A stretch of 64,000 bases of DNA from Filimonas lacunae (GTDB taxonomy: Bacteria; Bacteroidota; Bacteroidia; Chitinophagales; Chitinophagaceae), in NCBI RefSeq assembly GCF_002355595.1, contig NZ_AP017422.1, positions 6,514,823 to 6,578,822 on the forward strand. Reading direction: 5' to 3'. Below the pieces are notes generated by a model. The model was not told where the DNA came from, made no database searches, and saw nothing but the letters and a program-made list of their open reading frames with translations. The position numbers and the translations under genes were made by a program. Below, in pieces: positions 7,878 to 17,222 of the stretch; position 1 is the stretch's first letter; each line of letters starts with the position of its first letter.

Positions 7878-9947
7878 TTATTTACGGTTATTCTTTTTAC
7901 TTTTTTTGTCCTCAGTTGCCACAGCAGGCTCGCTTTTTTTAGCTGCATCCTTTTCCTTCTCTTTCTTTCCCGTCTCGGTTTCCACAGCAGGCTTTTTGTC
8001 CTCTCCACTGCCTTCAAAAGCAGCAGCCGTAGTTTCTTCTACTTCAGCCGCTTTGGCAATGCTCGCAGCTTCTTTTGCCTTGTACCAGTTTTTAATAGCT
8101 CCCGGCACCAGATCTGCATTCGAAATTCGTTCCACTTCTGATAAACGGTCTTTAGCAATGGTATCATTCAGGTATTTCTCCATCATAAAACCTGCTATCG
8201 GACCAGCCCAGGTGCTACCATAGCCAGCATTTTCTACCACCACAGCCACCGCAATACGCGGATTTTCTTTAGGTGCAAAGCATACAAAAATAGAATGGTT
8301 AGCACCATGCGGGTTTTGAGCGGTACCGGTTTTTGCACAATAATTTACACCAGGTACTTTAATAGCGGCAGCTGTTCCATATACAGTCACGTCTTCCATC
8401 CCCAGATGCACCGCTTCATACACTTCATCACTGATATTGGTAACCTTGTGCTTAACCCGGTACTTTTTAATTAATTGTTCATCCTTCTCTGTTTCATTTT
8501 CAATACTGTCAACCAGATGAGGTGTAAAGTAATAGCCTTTGTTCGCAATGATACAACTCATGTTAGCCAATTGCAGTGGCGTAGCCAGCATTCTGTCCTG
8601 CCCTATTCCCAAGGTAAGAATATTACAGCTGTTCCAGCGCGACGTTAAAAAGTCGCGGTTATAGCGGGAAGTGTCAGGAATATTTCCACCGTCTTCACTC
8701 GGTAAATCAACCCCAAGCTTCACACCTAACCCAAAGCTGTTCATATACTCTTTCCATTTCAGGTAGCCTTCTTGTGCGTTATGCATGCCGGGGTTGTCAA
8801 TAGCCAGGCGAAACACCTGTGAAAAATAACTATTACAGGAAGCGGCCAGCGCTCTGCGCAGGTTATCCGCATGCCCGCCACCCGAGTGTTCACATTTTAC
8901 AGGTTTGCCACAGGATATATAAGCGCCACCACAGTTATAACCATAATCAGGAGTAATCAAATGTTCGTCCAGTGCCACCAATGCTCCCAGAGGTTTAAAA
9001 GTGGAGCCGGGCGGATATTGTCCCTTAATAGCCCTGTTTAATAAAGGCCGTGCAGTATCCAGCAAAAGACGGCCAAAGTTTTTACGGCGCAAAGCCCCGG
9101 TAAGCAGGTTGGGATCGAAAGAAGGACCGGAAGCCATAGTTAAAATGCCCCCGGTTTTTACGTTGATGGCAACCACACTGCCTATTTTATTTTTCAGCAG
9201 CTTCTCGGCAAGTTCCTGCATTTCCACATCCAGTGAGGTGTACAGACTACGTCCTGCAATAGCAGAACTATCAAAACGGCCGTTTTCAAAAGCTCCCTGG
9301 ATACGGCTTTTGTTGTCGCGGATAAAATATTTAATACCCCGCTGGCCCATCAGCACTTTTTCATACACTCTTTCCAAACCTGATAAACCGGCAAAGTCGC
9401 CCATTTCGTACCCTTCGCCTGTATGCCTTTTTAAAAAGCTGGTATCCACTTCTCCAATATAGCCCAGCAGGTTTGCTGCCACACTATGAGGGTAACTGCG
9501 CACGGGCCGTTCCTGCAACACAAAGCCGTTGAAGCGGTACATATCTTCATTTAACCGCGCAAATAGCTCGGGAGTAAGCACCGGTTCAAATATGCTGGGT
9601 TTGTAAGAGGTGTTTTTAATAATAGCAGCCAGGATGCGCTTTTTAAATTCGGAAGTATCAATGCCCAGAATGCGGCAAAAAGCAGCGGTGTCTGTTCCCT
9701 TTATTTCACCGGGCGTAACCATCAGGTCGTACATGATGGTGTTTTCCAGGATGGGTTTTCGCTTGCGGTCGTAAATAATGCCACGATCGGGATACACTAC
9801 TTTACGATAGCGGGCATTGTTAATGGCATCCTGCTCATATTCATCAGAAATAAGCTGCAGGTGCAAAAGCTGACCTATAATAACAAGAAATACTACGATA
9901 AATATTACCTGAACGACCCGGTTACGGGACTGGTTATATACCGACAT
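7878..9947 (-). CDS. mrdA: Penicillin-binding protein 2, class B transpeptidase
   Basis: This 689-aa class B PBP has one N-terminal membrane anchor (about residues 10-30), a PBP dimerisation domain (about 45-230) and a transpeptidase domain. The catalytic motifs are visible: SxxK at Ser315 (GSTFK), SxN in the ASCNSYF segment, and KTG in AKTGTAQNPHG. The last 80 or so residues are a low-complexity Lys/Glu/Ala-rich tail, probably disordered in the periplasm. Together with RodA it builds the lateral wall. It lies in the operon mreB-mreC-mreD-mrdA-rodA. Confidence 0.94.
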   Translation of the reverse strand: MSVYNQSRNRVVQVIFIVVFLVIIGQLLHLQLISDEYEQDAINNARYRKVVYPDRGIIYDRKRKPILENTIMYDLMVTPGEIKGTDTAAFCRILGIDTSEFKKRILAAIIKNTSYKPSIFEPVLTPELFARLNEDMYRFNGFVLQERPVRSYPHSVAANLLGYIGEVDTSFLKRHTGEGYEMGDFAGLSGLERVYEKVLMGQRGIKYFIRDNKSRIQGAFENGRFDSSAIAGRSLYTSLDVEMQELAEKLLKNKIGSVVAINVKTGGILTMASGPSFDPNLLTGALRRKNFGRLLLDTARPLLNRAIKGQYPPGSTFKPLGALVALDEHLITPDYGYNCGGAYISCGKPVKCEHSGGGHADNLRRALAASCNSYFSQVFRLAIDNPGMHNAQEGYLKWKEYMNSFGLGVKLGVDLPSEDGGNIPDTSRYNRDFLTSRWNSCNILTLGIGQDRMLATPLQLANMSCIIANKGYYFTPHLVDSIENETEKDEQLIKKYRVKHKVTNISDEVYEAVHLGMEDVTVYGTAAAIKVPGVNYCAKTGTAQNPHGANHSIFVCFAPKENPRIAVAVVVENAGYGSTWAGPIAGFMMEKYLNDTIAKDRLSEVERISNADLVPGAIKNWYKAKEAASIAKAAEVEETTAAAFEGSGEDKKPAVETETGKKEKEKDAAKKSEPAVATEDKKSKKNNRK

Positions 9948-10019
9948 TGGATAATAGAATAATTAAGGGATTTGAGAGAATACACAAAAATATTCATTTA
10001 CCATGCAGTACAAAAAGTA

Positions 10020-10553
10020 TTATGCAGCATTTGTGCGATAACGCGATTTGCGATAAAAAAGTACCTCTGTTACAAAAATCATCAGCAGGCTGATAGCAGT
10101 GGTGGCCGCTACTTTACCTACAAAAAACAGGAAATTTCCAAACTGAAGCCATTCTATCAGAATAAGGTAAGCATGGTGTATAAAGGTGAGGAGTACTACA
10201 TATACGCTATAAGGAGCAAAGCCTATGCTGGCTATTCCAGGTTCGCCATAAGACAATTCTGTTTTCTCCTGTGGCATTAATACGTTCAGCAAAAACGGAC
10301 GCAGGTAAGCAATTAGCACACAGGGAGCCGCATGCAAACCGGGTGTGCCGGATAAGTAATCCATACACAAACCGAACAGAAACGACAGCAACATTAACCC
10401 CACCCTGGGTGTATTAAAGGGCAGCCATAATATATACAGGAAATACAAATAAGGTTTTACAAACTGATGCAAAGGTGGCACCTTGTCTAACACAAGTGAC
10501 TGAACCAGCAAGAACAGGATAAAGCGGATAATATTTTTTACAAGTGTACTCAT
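10020..10553 (-). CDS. mreD: Rod shape-determining protein MreD
   Basis: This 177-aa membrane protein has about five hydrophobic segments. The sequence is poorly conserved, as usual for MreD, but size, topology and position (5 bases after mreC and before PBP2) fit. It is part of the elongasome membrane complex linking MreB filaments to wall enzymes. The ATG at 10553 follows mreC closely, consistent with translational coupling. Confidence 0.85.
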   Translation of the reverse strand: MSTLVKNIIRFILFLLVQSLVLDKVPPLHQFVKPYLYFLYILWLPFNTPRVGLMLLSFLFGLCMDYLSGTPGLHAAPCVLIAYLRPFLLNVLMPQEKTELSYGEPGIASIGFAPYSVYVVLLTFIHHAYLILIEWLQFGNFLFFVGKVAATTAISLLMIFVTEVLFYRKSRYRTNAA

Positions 10554-10558
10554 CGCTC

Positions 10559-11404
10559 TTATTTAGTAGTTTGAGCCTCCAGTGCCCTTTGTTCCTGCCA
10601 TTGTTCGTTTTGTATCAGGTATGCGTATTGCAGATTGAAGAAGTTTGTAGCGGTTTTTATTCTTAGTGTGTAAAAGTTACTGGCCTGCTCTGCCTGTACC
10701 TGGTCAATAGTACCAATTACCAGTCCGGGAGGATAGTTACCCGATAAATTACTGGTTAAAACTGTATCTCCTTTTAACACCTTGGCACTTTTAGGAATAT
10801 TGCGCAAAGTGATAAAGCGTGGATCTGCACCGTCCCAGTCTACCGCACCCGTGTACAGTTCTTTTTTCAGCATAGCACTTACTTTACTGTTACGGTTCAA
10901 TAAACTCATTACCCGGCAGTAGTTACCACTTACCATTACCACTTTACCCACAATTCCATCCGGGCCGGTTACAGCCATATCCTTTACTACACCCTGGTTG
11001 CTGCCACGTTGTAGTGTTAAATAGTTGTTTTCCTCTGCAAAAGAGTTGTTTACTACTTTGGCCGGTAACCAGGTAAACATGCGTACCCGGCCTACCGTAT
11101 CTCTGAAAGTAGTGTCCAACTGGTGTAGTACGCTGGTTTCGGGGCCAATATAATTACTGGCCAGCATATTACGCAGCCGGGCATTTTCTTCTGCCAGCTG
11201 TTTGTTGGTTTCCTTTAAATGAAAGAAGTACTCCACTTTATTGTACTGGTTATCTACCCTGCCGGTTACTTCCAGCGCAGAGTTAGCAAAAACAGCCTCG
11301 TAGGTTTTATTGTACTTCACCAGTATAGCTATGCAAATGCCCTGGAGTACAAAAAATACTACCAATATAAAAAAGCGCCTGATAAACAGTATGATGTTGC
11401 GCAT
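10559..11404 (-). CDS. mreC: Rod shape-determining protein MreC
   Basis: This 281-aa protein has an N-terminal membrane segment (about residues 8-28), a coiled-coil stretch (about 60-85, KETNKQLAEENARLRNML) and the beta-barrel MreC domain behind it (VVNNSFAEENNYLTLQRGSNQGV, GPDGIVGKVV, LLNRNSKVSAML). MreC is a periplasmic scaffold that activates PBP2/RodA. It lies 13 bases after mreB in the same operon. Length is normal. Confidence 0.93.
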   Translation of the reverse strand: MRNIILFIRRFFILVVFFVLQGICIAILVKYNKTYEAVFANSALEVTGRVDNQYNKVEYFFHLKETNKQLAEENARLRNMLASNYIGPETSVLHQLDTTFRDTVGRVRMFTWLPAKVVNNSFAEENNYLTLQRGSNQGVVKDMAVTGPDGIVGKVVMVSGNYCRVMSLLNRNSKVSAMLKKELYTGAVDWDGADPRFITLRNIPKSAKVLKGDTVLTSNLSGNYPPGLVIGTIDQVQAEQASNFYTLRIKTATNFFNLQYAYLIQNEQWQEQRALEAQTTK

Positions 11405-11417
11405 GCGGCAAACGGGG

Positions 11418-12443
11418 TTATCTCATGATAAACGGAAAACGCTGATAGTTTTTCAAAGCAATTCCGGTACCACGTACCACGCTTTTTAATGGATCGTCAG
11501 CAATATGTACCGGTAACTTAATTTTCTGGCTTAAACGTTTGTCTAATCCTCTTAATAAAGCACCACCACCTGTTAAGTATAAACCACGACGGTAAATATC
11601 GGCAGCCAGTTCGGGCGGCGTTGTTTCCAGCGCCTTCAGAATAGCTTCTTCTATTTTAAAGATGCTTTTATCCAGTGCTTCTGCTACTTCCTGGTAGCTT
11701 ACCATAATTTGTTTAGGAATACCGGTTACCAGGTCACGACCGTTTACGGGTAAATCGTCCGGAGCATTCTCCAGGTCTTTCATTGCCGCACCAATCTGAA
11801 TTTTGATTTGTTCGGCTGTTCTTTCACCGATCAGTAAGCTATGGTAACGACGCAGCGCTTCCATAATGTCTGAAGTAAATTCATCCCCCGCAATACGAAT
11901 GCTCTGGTCACACACGATACCTGCAAGCGCAATAACCGTAATACCGGTAGTACCACCACCAATATCAATAATCATGTTACCTACGGGTTCTTCCACATCT
12001 ATACCAATACCCAGGGCAGCTGCCATAGGCTCGTGTATCAGATATACTTCTTTAGCTCCGGCCTGCTCTGCGCTATCACGCACTGCACGCTTTTCTACTT
12101 CGGTAATGCTGGAAGGAATACATATCATCATGCGCCAGCTGGGCGGAAATAAGGGTTTTTTAGGATAGATCATTTTGATCATCTCCCGTATCATCAGCTC
12201 GGCCGCGTTAAAGTCGGCAATTACACCGTCTTTTAAAGGGCGAACCGTACGGATACTCTCATGGGTCTTTTCGTGCATCATCAAAGCCTTCTTCCCTACT
12301 GCCAGCACTTCTTTCGGATTATTCCGGTTAAGCGCTACAATAGAAGGCTCATTTACCACAATCTCTTCATTATGTATGATCAGGGTATTAGCAGTCCCCA
12401 AATCCATAGCAATCTCTTGCGTAAAAAAGTTAAACATTCCCAT
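11418..12443 (-). CDS. mreB: Rod shape-determining protein MreB
   Basis: This 341-aa actin-like ATPase polymerises under the inner membrane and directs lateral peptidoglycan synthesis. Nucleotide-binding signatures are plain: DLGTANTLI (phosphate 1), DIGGGTTGITVIA (phosphate 2) and LTGGGALLRGL (adenosine motif). Length and conservation are typical. It is the first gene of the five-gene operon running down to rodA. A gap of about 70 bases separates it from the unrelated gene upstream and presumably holds its promoter. Confidence 0.96.
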   Translation of the reverse strand: MGMFNFFTQEIAMDLGTANTLIIHNEEIVVNEPSIVALNRNNPKEVLAVGKKALMMHEKTHESIRTVRPLKDGVIADFNAAELMIREMIKMIYPKKPLFPPSWRMMICIPSSITEVEKRAVRDSAEQAGAKEVYLIHEPMAAALGIGIDVEEPVGNMIIDIGGGTTGITVIALAGIVCDQSIRIAGDEFTSDIMEALRRYHSLLIGERTAEQIKIQIGAAMKDLENAPDDLPVNGRDLVTGIPKQIMVSYQEVAEALDKSIFKIEEAILKALETTPPELAADIYRRGLYLTGGGALLRGLDKRLSQKIKLPVHIADDPLKSVVRGTGIALKNYQRFPFIMR

Positions 12444-12511
12444 TGCTCAAAAGTGTTCCGTGTGTGATTAATGCCTGCAAAATTGATTGAAATAAACGAA
12501 CACAGAAAATA

Positions 12512-13786
12512 TTATTCCATTTTAGCATTTCCTTCTACCTTTTTTCTAAACCTTTCAAACCACTCTTTGGTTCCAGGGTCGAAAAACGGCAATGCTGTTT
12601 CGGGATATTTGTGTTCTACTGACTCCATCAGCTCTGCTGCCACTGCGTTTTTATTTTGCTGTGATGCAATGCTGACGGCTGTTGTATAAGTAAACCTGTA
12701 GTTATTCAATACCTGGATATTATCCCTGTTGTTCAAATACCCCCTTGAAGTAGCAGACAAGTACCTTAGTTTCTTAAGTCTTGAAATTAGTACAGAAATA
12801 TTTATTTCTGTTGTATCTGTTGATAGTTTATTCGTAAGCCCCTGTACCCTCAGATATTTTTCCAGAAACAGAGACATGGTGTTAGGCACATCACCCGGAA
12901 AATTCACTTCTTTAGTAAAGGCATTTTGCTGTAGCACGTCCAGCAGAATTCTATCAGAACGCAATAAATACTTCTTACCGTAGCTAGGCCACAATTTCCA
13001 GCTGATGCCCGTATCCGCAATATTACTGTTGTTGTTGCGAATGTTTACCTGTTTTACATCCCAGCGCATAATGTCCAGCTTTTCCAGATCGGCAGGCGAA
13101 TAGGATGTTGGAATCAGCCTTCTTTTCACTAGCCAACGGGGATACCAGCGTGTGTTTAGCAGGTTTATATCCACACAAATAACATCGGTACGGTATTTTT
13201 CTACCGTTTGCAGGTAGTACAGGTAATACAGGTACAAATCGCCATTGGTAAATAAGTAAGCGCCTTTGCCACATTCTTCCAGCACCTGTCTGAAATAGGT
13301 AAGTACCGTGCGGTCAATTCCGCCCCGCGTGGCAGCCTGTTCCAGGCTCCAAACGGCTGAATCATTTTTATTATCATAAGCGTACCGGATGGCCTGTGAA
13401 CCCCATACCGTTAAAATTTTGGTATGCGGATCTAACAGCATCAGTTCACCTGTATAAACGTCATTGCTAAGTGTAACAGCTTTTTCGAAAGCTTCGCTGG
13501 CCTTGGTGGTTAGCCCTACCTGCACTTTAATCATGCCTTCCCCTTCCTGCGAGTTCAGTTTGTCAATAGCGTACCCGTAAAAATACCAGGCTTCTGCGCT
13601 GTTGGCATTTTTAGATATAGCTGATTCCAGCAAACGTCCCGCCCTGTTGTAATCGGGCAGTTCATCGTCGCCGTTTCTTTTCATCTCTTCCTTGGCTTTA
13701 TCCAGGTCGCGCTTAAAATCGCCTTCCTGTGCAAAAACAGAGAATCCAAAAAGACAAGCAATAACCAGGTAAGCTGTTTTCATCAT
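12512..13786 (-). CDS. Secreted protein with TPR-like N-terminus and a domain like the DUF2723 C-terminus
   Basis: This protein of about 424 aa has a signal peptide (cleavage near FAQ, about residue 20) and TPR-like helices (about 40-110, AWYFYGYAID, ASEAFEKAV). A central domain contains the segments TNGDLYLYYLYYLQTVEKYR, TDVICVDINLLNTRWYP and the following basic stretch. Those segments resemble the soluble C-terminal part of DUF2723 membrane proteins of Bacteroidota, where an NGDNDTFPLWYLQ...RTDVRVVNLSLLNTDWY-like block occurs; the acidic NGDxD of that block is only partly kept here. No transmembrane glycosyltransferase part is present. Two adjacent ATGs (13786 and 13783) are possible starts and a TATATTTG box sits just upstream. 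Function is unknown. Confidence 0.7.
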   Translation of the reverse strand: MMKTAYLVIACLFGFSVFAQEGDFKRDLDKAKEEMKRNGDDELPDYNRAGRLLESAISKNANSAEAWYFYGYAIDKLNSQEGEGMIKVQVGLTTKASEAFEKAVTLSNDVYTGELMLLDPHTKILTVWGSQAIRYAYDNKNDSAVWSLEQAATRGGIDRTVLTYFRQVLEECGKGAYLFTNGDLYLYYLYYLQTVEKYRTDVICVDINLLNTRWYPRWLVKRRLIPTSYSPADLEKLDIMRWDVKQVNIRNNNSNIADTGISWKLWPSYGKKYLLRSDRILLDVLQQNAFTKEVNFPGDVPNTMSLFLEKYLRVQGLTNKLSTDTTEINISVLISRLKKLRYLSATSRGYLNNRDNIQVLNNYRFTYTTAVSIASQQNKNAVAAELMESVEHKYPETALPFFDPGTKEWFERFRKKVEGNAKME

Positions 13787-13792
13787 ATTACA

Positions 13793-13800
13793 CAAATATA
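13793..13800 (-). promoter_or_regulatory. -7 promoter box, possibly giving a leaderless mRNA
   Basis: TATATTTG on the minus strand lies only six bases before the first of two ATGs of the secreted TPR protein. A TTTG about 16 bases further upstream may serve as a -33 box. The predicted start almost coincides with the ATG. Confidence 0.45.
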
Positions 13801-13877
13801 AATACCTGGCAGGTTACAAAGTGAGCTTCAACCCTTTGTTAAGGGGCATGCTTTTTTTCTTATTCCTGCCTTTTTCA

Positions 13878-15158
13878 TTATTCAAATTCGTAACCAATAT
13901 CCCTGCGAAAGAACATTCCTTCAAATTGTACCTGCTCCAGTGCTTTGCGCGACTGGTTAGCAGCCTGTACAATGCTATCGCTATAAGAACTTACTGCCAG
14001 TACGCGGCCGCCATTGGTAACCACTCCTTCAGCAGTTTGTTTGGTGCCTGCATGGAAGATAATGGTATTGGCTGGTAATTTATCGTTGGCTATTACAATA
14101 AGCTTGCCTTTTTCGTAATCGCCGGGGTAGCCGCCGCTAACAGCCACTACAGTACTGCAACTGCGGGCATCCGCCTCAATGTTAATATTATGCAAAGTAT
14201 GGTTATGCGCCGCCAGCAACAGTTCTACCAGGTCGTTTTTTAAACGGGGCAGCACCACTTCTGTTTCCGGATCGCCCATACGGCTGTTGTACTCTATCAC
14301 AAAAGGCTCACCATTCGTATTCATTAAACCAAAGAAAATAAAGCCGGTGTAGTCAATGTTTTCTTTATGCAGGCCCTGCACAGTGGGTTTAATAATGCGC
14401 TCTTCTACTTTTTGCATAAAAGCAGCATCCATAAACGGCACCGGACTTACACAGCCCATACCACCGGTGTTTAAACCAGTATCGCCTTCGCCAATACGCT
14501 TGTAATCTTTGGCGTGGCCTATTATTTTATAGTCAGCACCGTCTGTTACCACAAACACACTTACTTCTATCCCCTGTAAAAACTCTTCCACTACCACTTT
14601 GGCCGACGCTTCGCCAAACTGCTTGTGCACAATCATTTCGTCAAAAGTAGCCAGCGCTTCTTCGTGTGTGGTGGCAATTACCACGCCTTTACCGGCAGCC
14701 AGGCCATCTGCCTTTAATACCACAGGTAAAGAGTGTTGTTTCAGATATGCTTTACCTTCTTCCAGGTTATCAGCAGTAAATTCAGCATACGCCGCTGTAG
14801 GAACGTTGTGGCGTTGCATAAACTTTTTGGAAAAAGCTTTGCTGCCTTCCAGCTGCGCGCCTTCGGCCGATGGGCCAAATACTTTAATATGTTGTAAAGC
14901 CGGGTCTTTTTTAAAGAAATCGTATATGCCTTTTACCAACGGCTCTTCAGGACCAACTACCACCAGCGCTATATTATTATCCAGGCAAAATTGCTTTTGC
15001 GCTTCAAAATCGTTCACGCCAATATTTACATTGGTGCCGTGTTCTGATGTGCCGGCGTTACCCGGTGCAATAAATAATTGACCACATAGTGTGCTTTGCT
15101 GCAATTTCCAGGCAAACGCATGTTCCCTGCCCCCGGAGCCTATAATCAGGATATTCAT
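13878..15158 (-). CDS. purD: Phosphoribosylamine-glycine ligase
   Basis: This 426-aa ATP-grasp enzyme joins glycine to phosphoribosylamine, the second step of de novo purine synthesis. Diagnostic pieces are the N-terminal GSGGREHAFAWKL, GPEEPLVKGI, ADGLAAGKGVV in the ATP-grasp lid, and MGDPETEVVLPRL with the metal and glycine-binding residues. Length is typical. It is a single-gene unit here: no other pur gene is adjacent. A TACTTTCG -7-like box lies about 22 bases upstream of the ATG. Confidence 0.96.
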   Translation of the reverse strand: MNILIIGSGGREHAFAWKLQQSTLCGQLFIAPGNAGTSEHGTNVNIGVNDFEAQKQFCLDNNIALVVVGPEEPLVKGIYDFFKKDPALQHIKVFGPSAEGAQLEGSKAFSKKFMQRHNVPTAAYAEFTADNLEEGKAYLKQHSLPVVLKADGLAAGKGVVIATTHEEALATFDEMIVHKQFGEASAKVVVEEFLQGIEVSVFVVTDGADYKIIGHAKDYKRIGEGDTGLNTGGMGCVSPVPFMDAAFMQKVEERIIKPTVQGLHKENIDYTGFIFFGLMNTNGEPFVIEYNSRMGDPETEVVLPRLKNDLVELLLAAHNHTLHNINIEADARSCSTVVAVSGGYPGDYEKGKLIVIANDKLPANTIIFHAGTKQTAEGVVTNGGRVLAVSSYSDSIVQAANQSRKALEQVQFEGMFFRRDIGYEFE

Positions 15159-15180
15159 ATACGTAAAATTGAAACTGCGG

Positions 15181-15188
15181 CGAAAGTA
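15181..15188 (-). promoter_or_regulatory. -7-like promoter box for purD
   Basis: TACTTTCG on the minus strand is one base off TAnnTTTG and identical to the box before the asd leader peptide. The predicted start gives a leader of under 20 bases. Confidence 0.35.
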
Positions 15189-15452
15189 TCATTTAAATGC
15201 CGGTCGAAAGCAGGAATTATAAGTTGTAGTTGCTTTTTCTCGTTTTTCTCTCCCTTTTTTATCATTTTTCGGGATATATGCCGCCAAACAGGCGATTTTT
15301 TCCTTTTCTGCTCCATTTTTTGTTAAAATCGGCGTGTATCCCAGATCATTACTAACGCCCGGCAGCATTTTGACCTGATTTTAAATTTTATACATTATTT
15401 TCGGCCGCCTAACGGGCAGAGTACTCCCATTTGTATTAAAAATTATGCTTTT

Positions 15453-17141
15453 ATGAACCAAACTGCGCCCTCAAAAGGGCATCCTAAAGGTTTAGCCGTT
15501 CTGTTCACCACCGAAATGTGGGAACGCTTCAACTTCTACGGCATGCGCGCCTTACTTAGCCTTTTTTTAGTGAACGCCCTTGCATTTAGTGACAAAGATG
15601 CTGCTATTATTTATGGTGGTTTTCTGGGTCTTTCTTACCTCACTCCTATGCTCGGTGGTTTTATCAGCGACCGTTTTTTAGGTAACAGAAACTGTATTGT
15701 ACTGGGTGGTACTATTATGGCCCTGGGCCAGCTGTTATTATTTGCCAGCGGCAGTATGTATTCCAGTAGTGTGGGAACAGCCACCAGCTTAATGTGGGCT
15801 GCCTTGTTCGTTATCATCATTGGTAACGGCTTCTTTAAGCCTAACATTTCTTCTATGGTGGGGCAGTTGTATCCAAAGGGAGATACACGTCTGGATTCCG
15901 CTTTCACTATTTTTTACATGGGCATTAACGTAGGCGCTATGCTGGGTATGACCATTTGTCCGGTACTGGGCGACGTAAAAGTGGGTGAAGTACGTGTGGT
16001 AGAAGCATTCAAATGGGGATTCCTGGCTGCCGGTGCAGCAATGCTGCTAGGCACCATTCTGTTCTTTATGCTGAAAAATAAATATGTAGTAAAACCTGAT
16101 GGTACCCCAGTGGGCATCAAGCCAGATTTTACCACCGTTAAAGCAGTAGAAGAATCTGACGAAGCAGAAAAAGCACACTTTAGCCAGAAAGCTATTCTGG
16201 GCGTGGTATTTTTAATGATTGCCCTGTTCTTTGGCATTCACTTTCTGTCTATCGATCCTAACCCGATTAAATCGTGGGTATATCCATTTATTTACGCTGC
16301 AGGTATTAGCCTTGCGGTGTTGATTCTGACCGATAAATCTATCACCAAAGTAGAAAGAGACCGTATCCTGGTTATTTATACCGTAGCATTCTTCGTTATC
16401 TTCTTCTGGAGTGCTTTTGAACAGGCTGGTTCTTCTCTTACTTTCATTGCCGATAAACAAACTGACCTGAACTTACTGGGCTGGAATATGCCTCCTTCTT
16501 TTGTACAAAATGCCAACTCTATTTTCGTAATAGCCTTTGCACTTCCTTTCAGTGCATTGTGGTTAAGCCTGCAAAAGAAAAACAGGGAACCCGGTTCTAC
16601 CACCAAACAATCTTACGGTTTAATGCTGTTGGCTATAGGTTACCTGATCATTGCCTTCCAGGTAAAAAGCATCGGCAACTCTGGCAAGGTGGGTGTAATC
16701 TGGTTAATTATTATGTACCTGTTCCATACCCTGGGCGAGCTTTGTTTATCACCTATCGGTTTATCCCTGGTAGCTAAACTGGCACCTAAACGTTTCTCTT
16801 CTTTATTAATGGGTGTATGGTTTATTGGTAACGCTGCCGGTTATGCACTGGCTGGTACCCTGGGTGCTATCCTGCCTCCTACAGGAGATAAGTTTGAAGC
16901 AGCTTCTAAACAAGGCATTGACCTGCAGGGTGTATTAGACGGTAAGATTACCGCTACAGCCCAGCAATTGGCTATACTTACCAAAGAAAAGATAGCTACC
17001 ACTTATCCCAGCTTTGCAGGTTTTACTATCCATAACCTGTATGAGTTCTTTATGGTGTTTGTAATACTGGCAGGTGTTGCTTCTGTATTATTATTCGCTA
17101 TTTCAGGCAAACTAAGCAAAATGATGCACGGCGTTAAATAA
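15453..17141 (+). CDS. Peptide MFS transporter, POT/PTR family (di-/tripeptide:H+ symporter)
   Basis: This 562-aa polytopic carrier has the POT signature near the N-terminus (TEMWERFNFYGMRALL, the ExxERFxYY-type motif) and the second signature GNGFFKPNISSMVGQLYP at about residues 125-145. POT carriers import di- and tripeptides with protons. About 14 membrane segments are present, with the two extra central helices found in bacterial members. It is followed by a strong terminator, then an OPT carrier, and a second POT gene lies 3 kb downstream. Exact substrate range cannot be told from sequence. Confidence 0.93.
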   Translation: MNQTAPSKGHPKGLAVLFTTEMWERFNFYGMRALLSLFLVNALAFSDKDAAIIYGGFLGLSYLTPMLGGFISDRFLGNRNCIVLGGTIMALGQLLLFASGSMYSSSVGTATSLMWAALFVIIIGNGFFKPNISSMVGQLYPKGDTRLDSAFTIFYMGINVGAMLGMTICPVLGDVKVGEVRVVEAFKWGFLAAGAAMLLGTILFFMLKNKYVVKPDGTPVGIKPDFTTVKAVEESDEAEKAHFSQKAILGVVFLMIALFFGIHFLSIDPNPIKSWVYPFIYAAGISLAVLILTDKSITKVERDRILVIYTVAFFVIFFWSAFEQAGSSLTFIADKQTDLNLLGWNMPPSFVQNANSIFVIAFALPFSALWLSLQKKNREPGSTTKQSYGLMLLAIGYLIIAFQVKSIGNSGKVGVIWLIIMYLFHTLGELCLSPIGLSLVAKLAPKRFSSLLMGVWFIGNAAGYALAGTLGAILPPTGDKFEAASKQGIDLQGVLDGKITATAQQLAILTKEKIATTYPSFAGFTIHNLYEFFMVFVILAGVASVLLFAISGKLSKMMHGVK

Positions 17142-17158
17142 GCGTCTCACGACATAGT

Positions 17159-17188
17159 AAACAGGCGATGCAGTTGCATCGCCTGTTT
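17159..17188 (+). terminator. Intrinsic terminator after the first POT carrier
   Basis: A perfect 14-bp stem (AAACAGGCGATGCA with its complement) is closed by a 2-base core and followed by TTTATTTTA. It separates the POT and OPT genes into different transcripts. Confidence 0.85.
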
Positions 17189-17222
17189 TATTTTACTACT
17201 TTTAGAAATATCAAAACACATT

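Noticed and set aside
7720-8223. 167-aa open frame antisense to rodA/mrdA
   Set aside because: Fully overlapped by two well-supported cell-wall genes, with Ser/Phe-rich composition typical of reverse-strand shadows of Lys/Glu-rich coding sequence.
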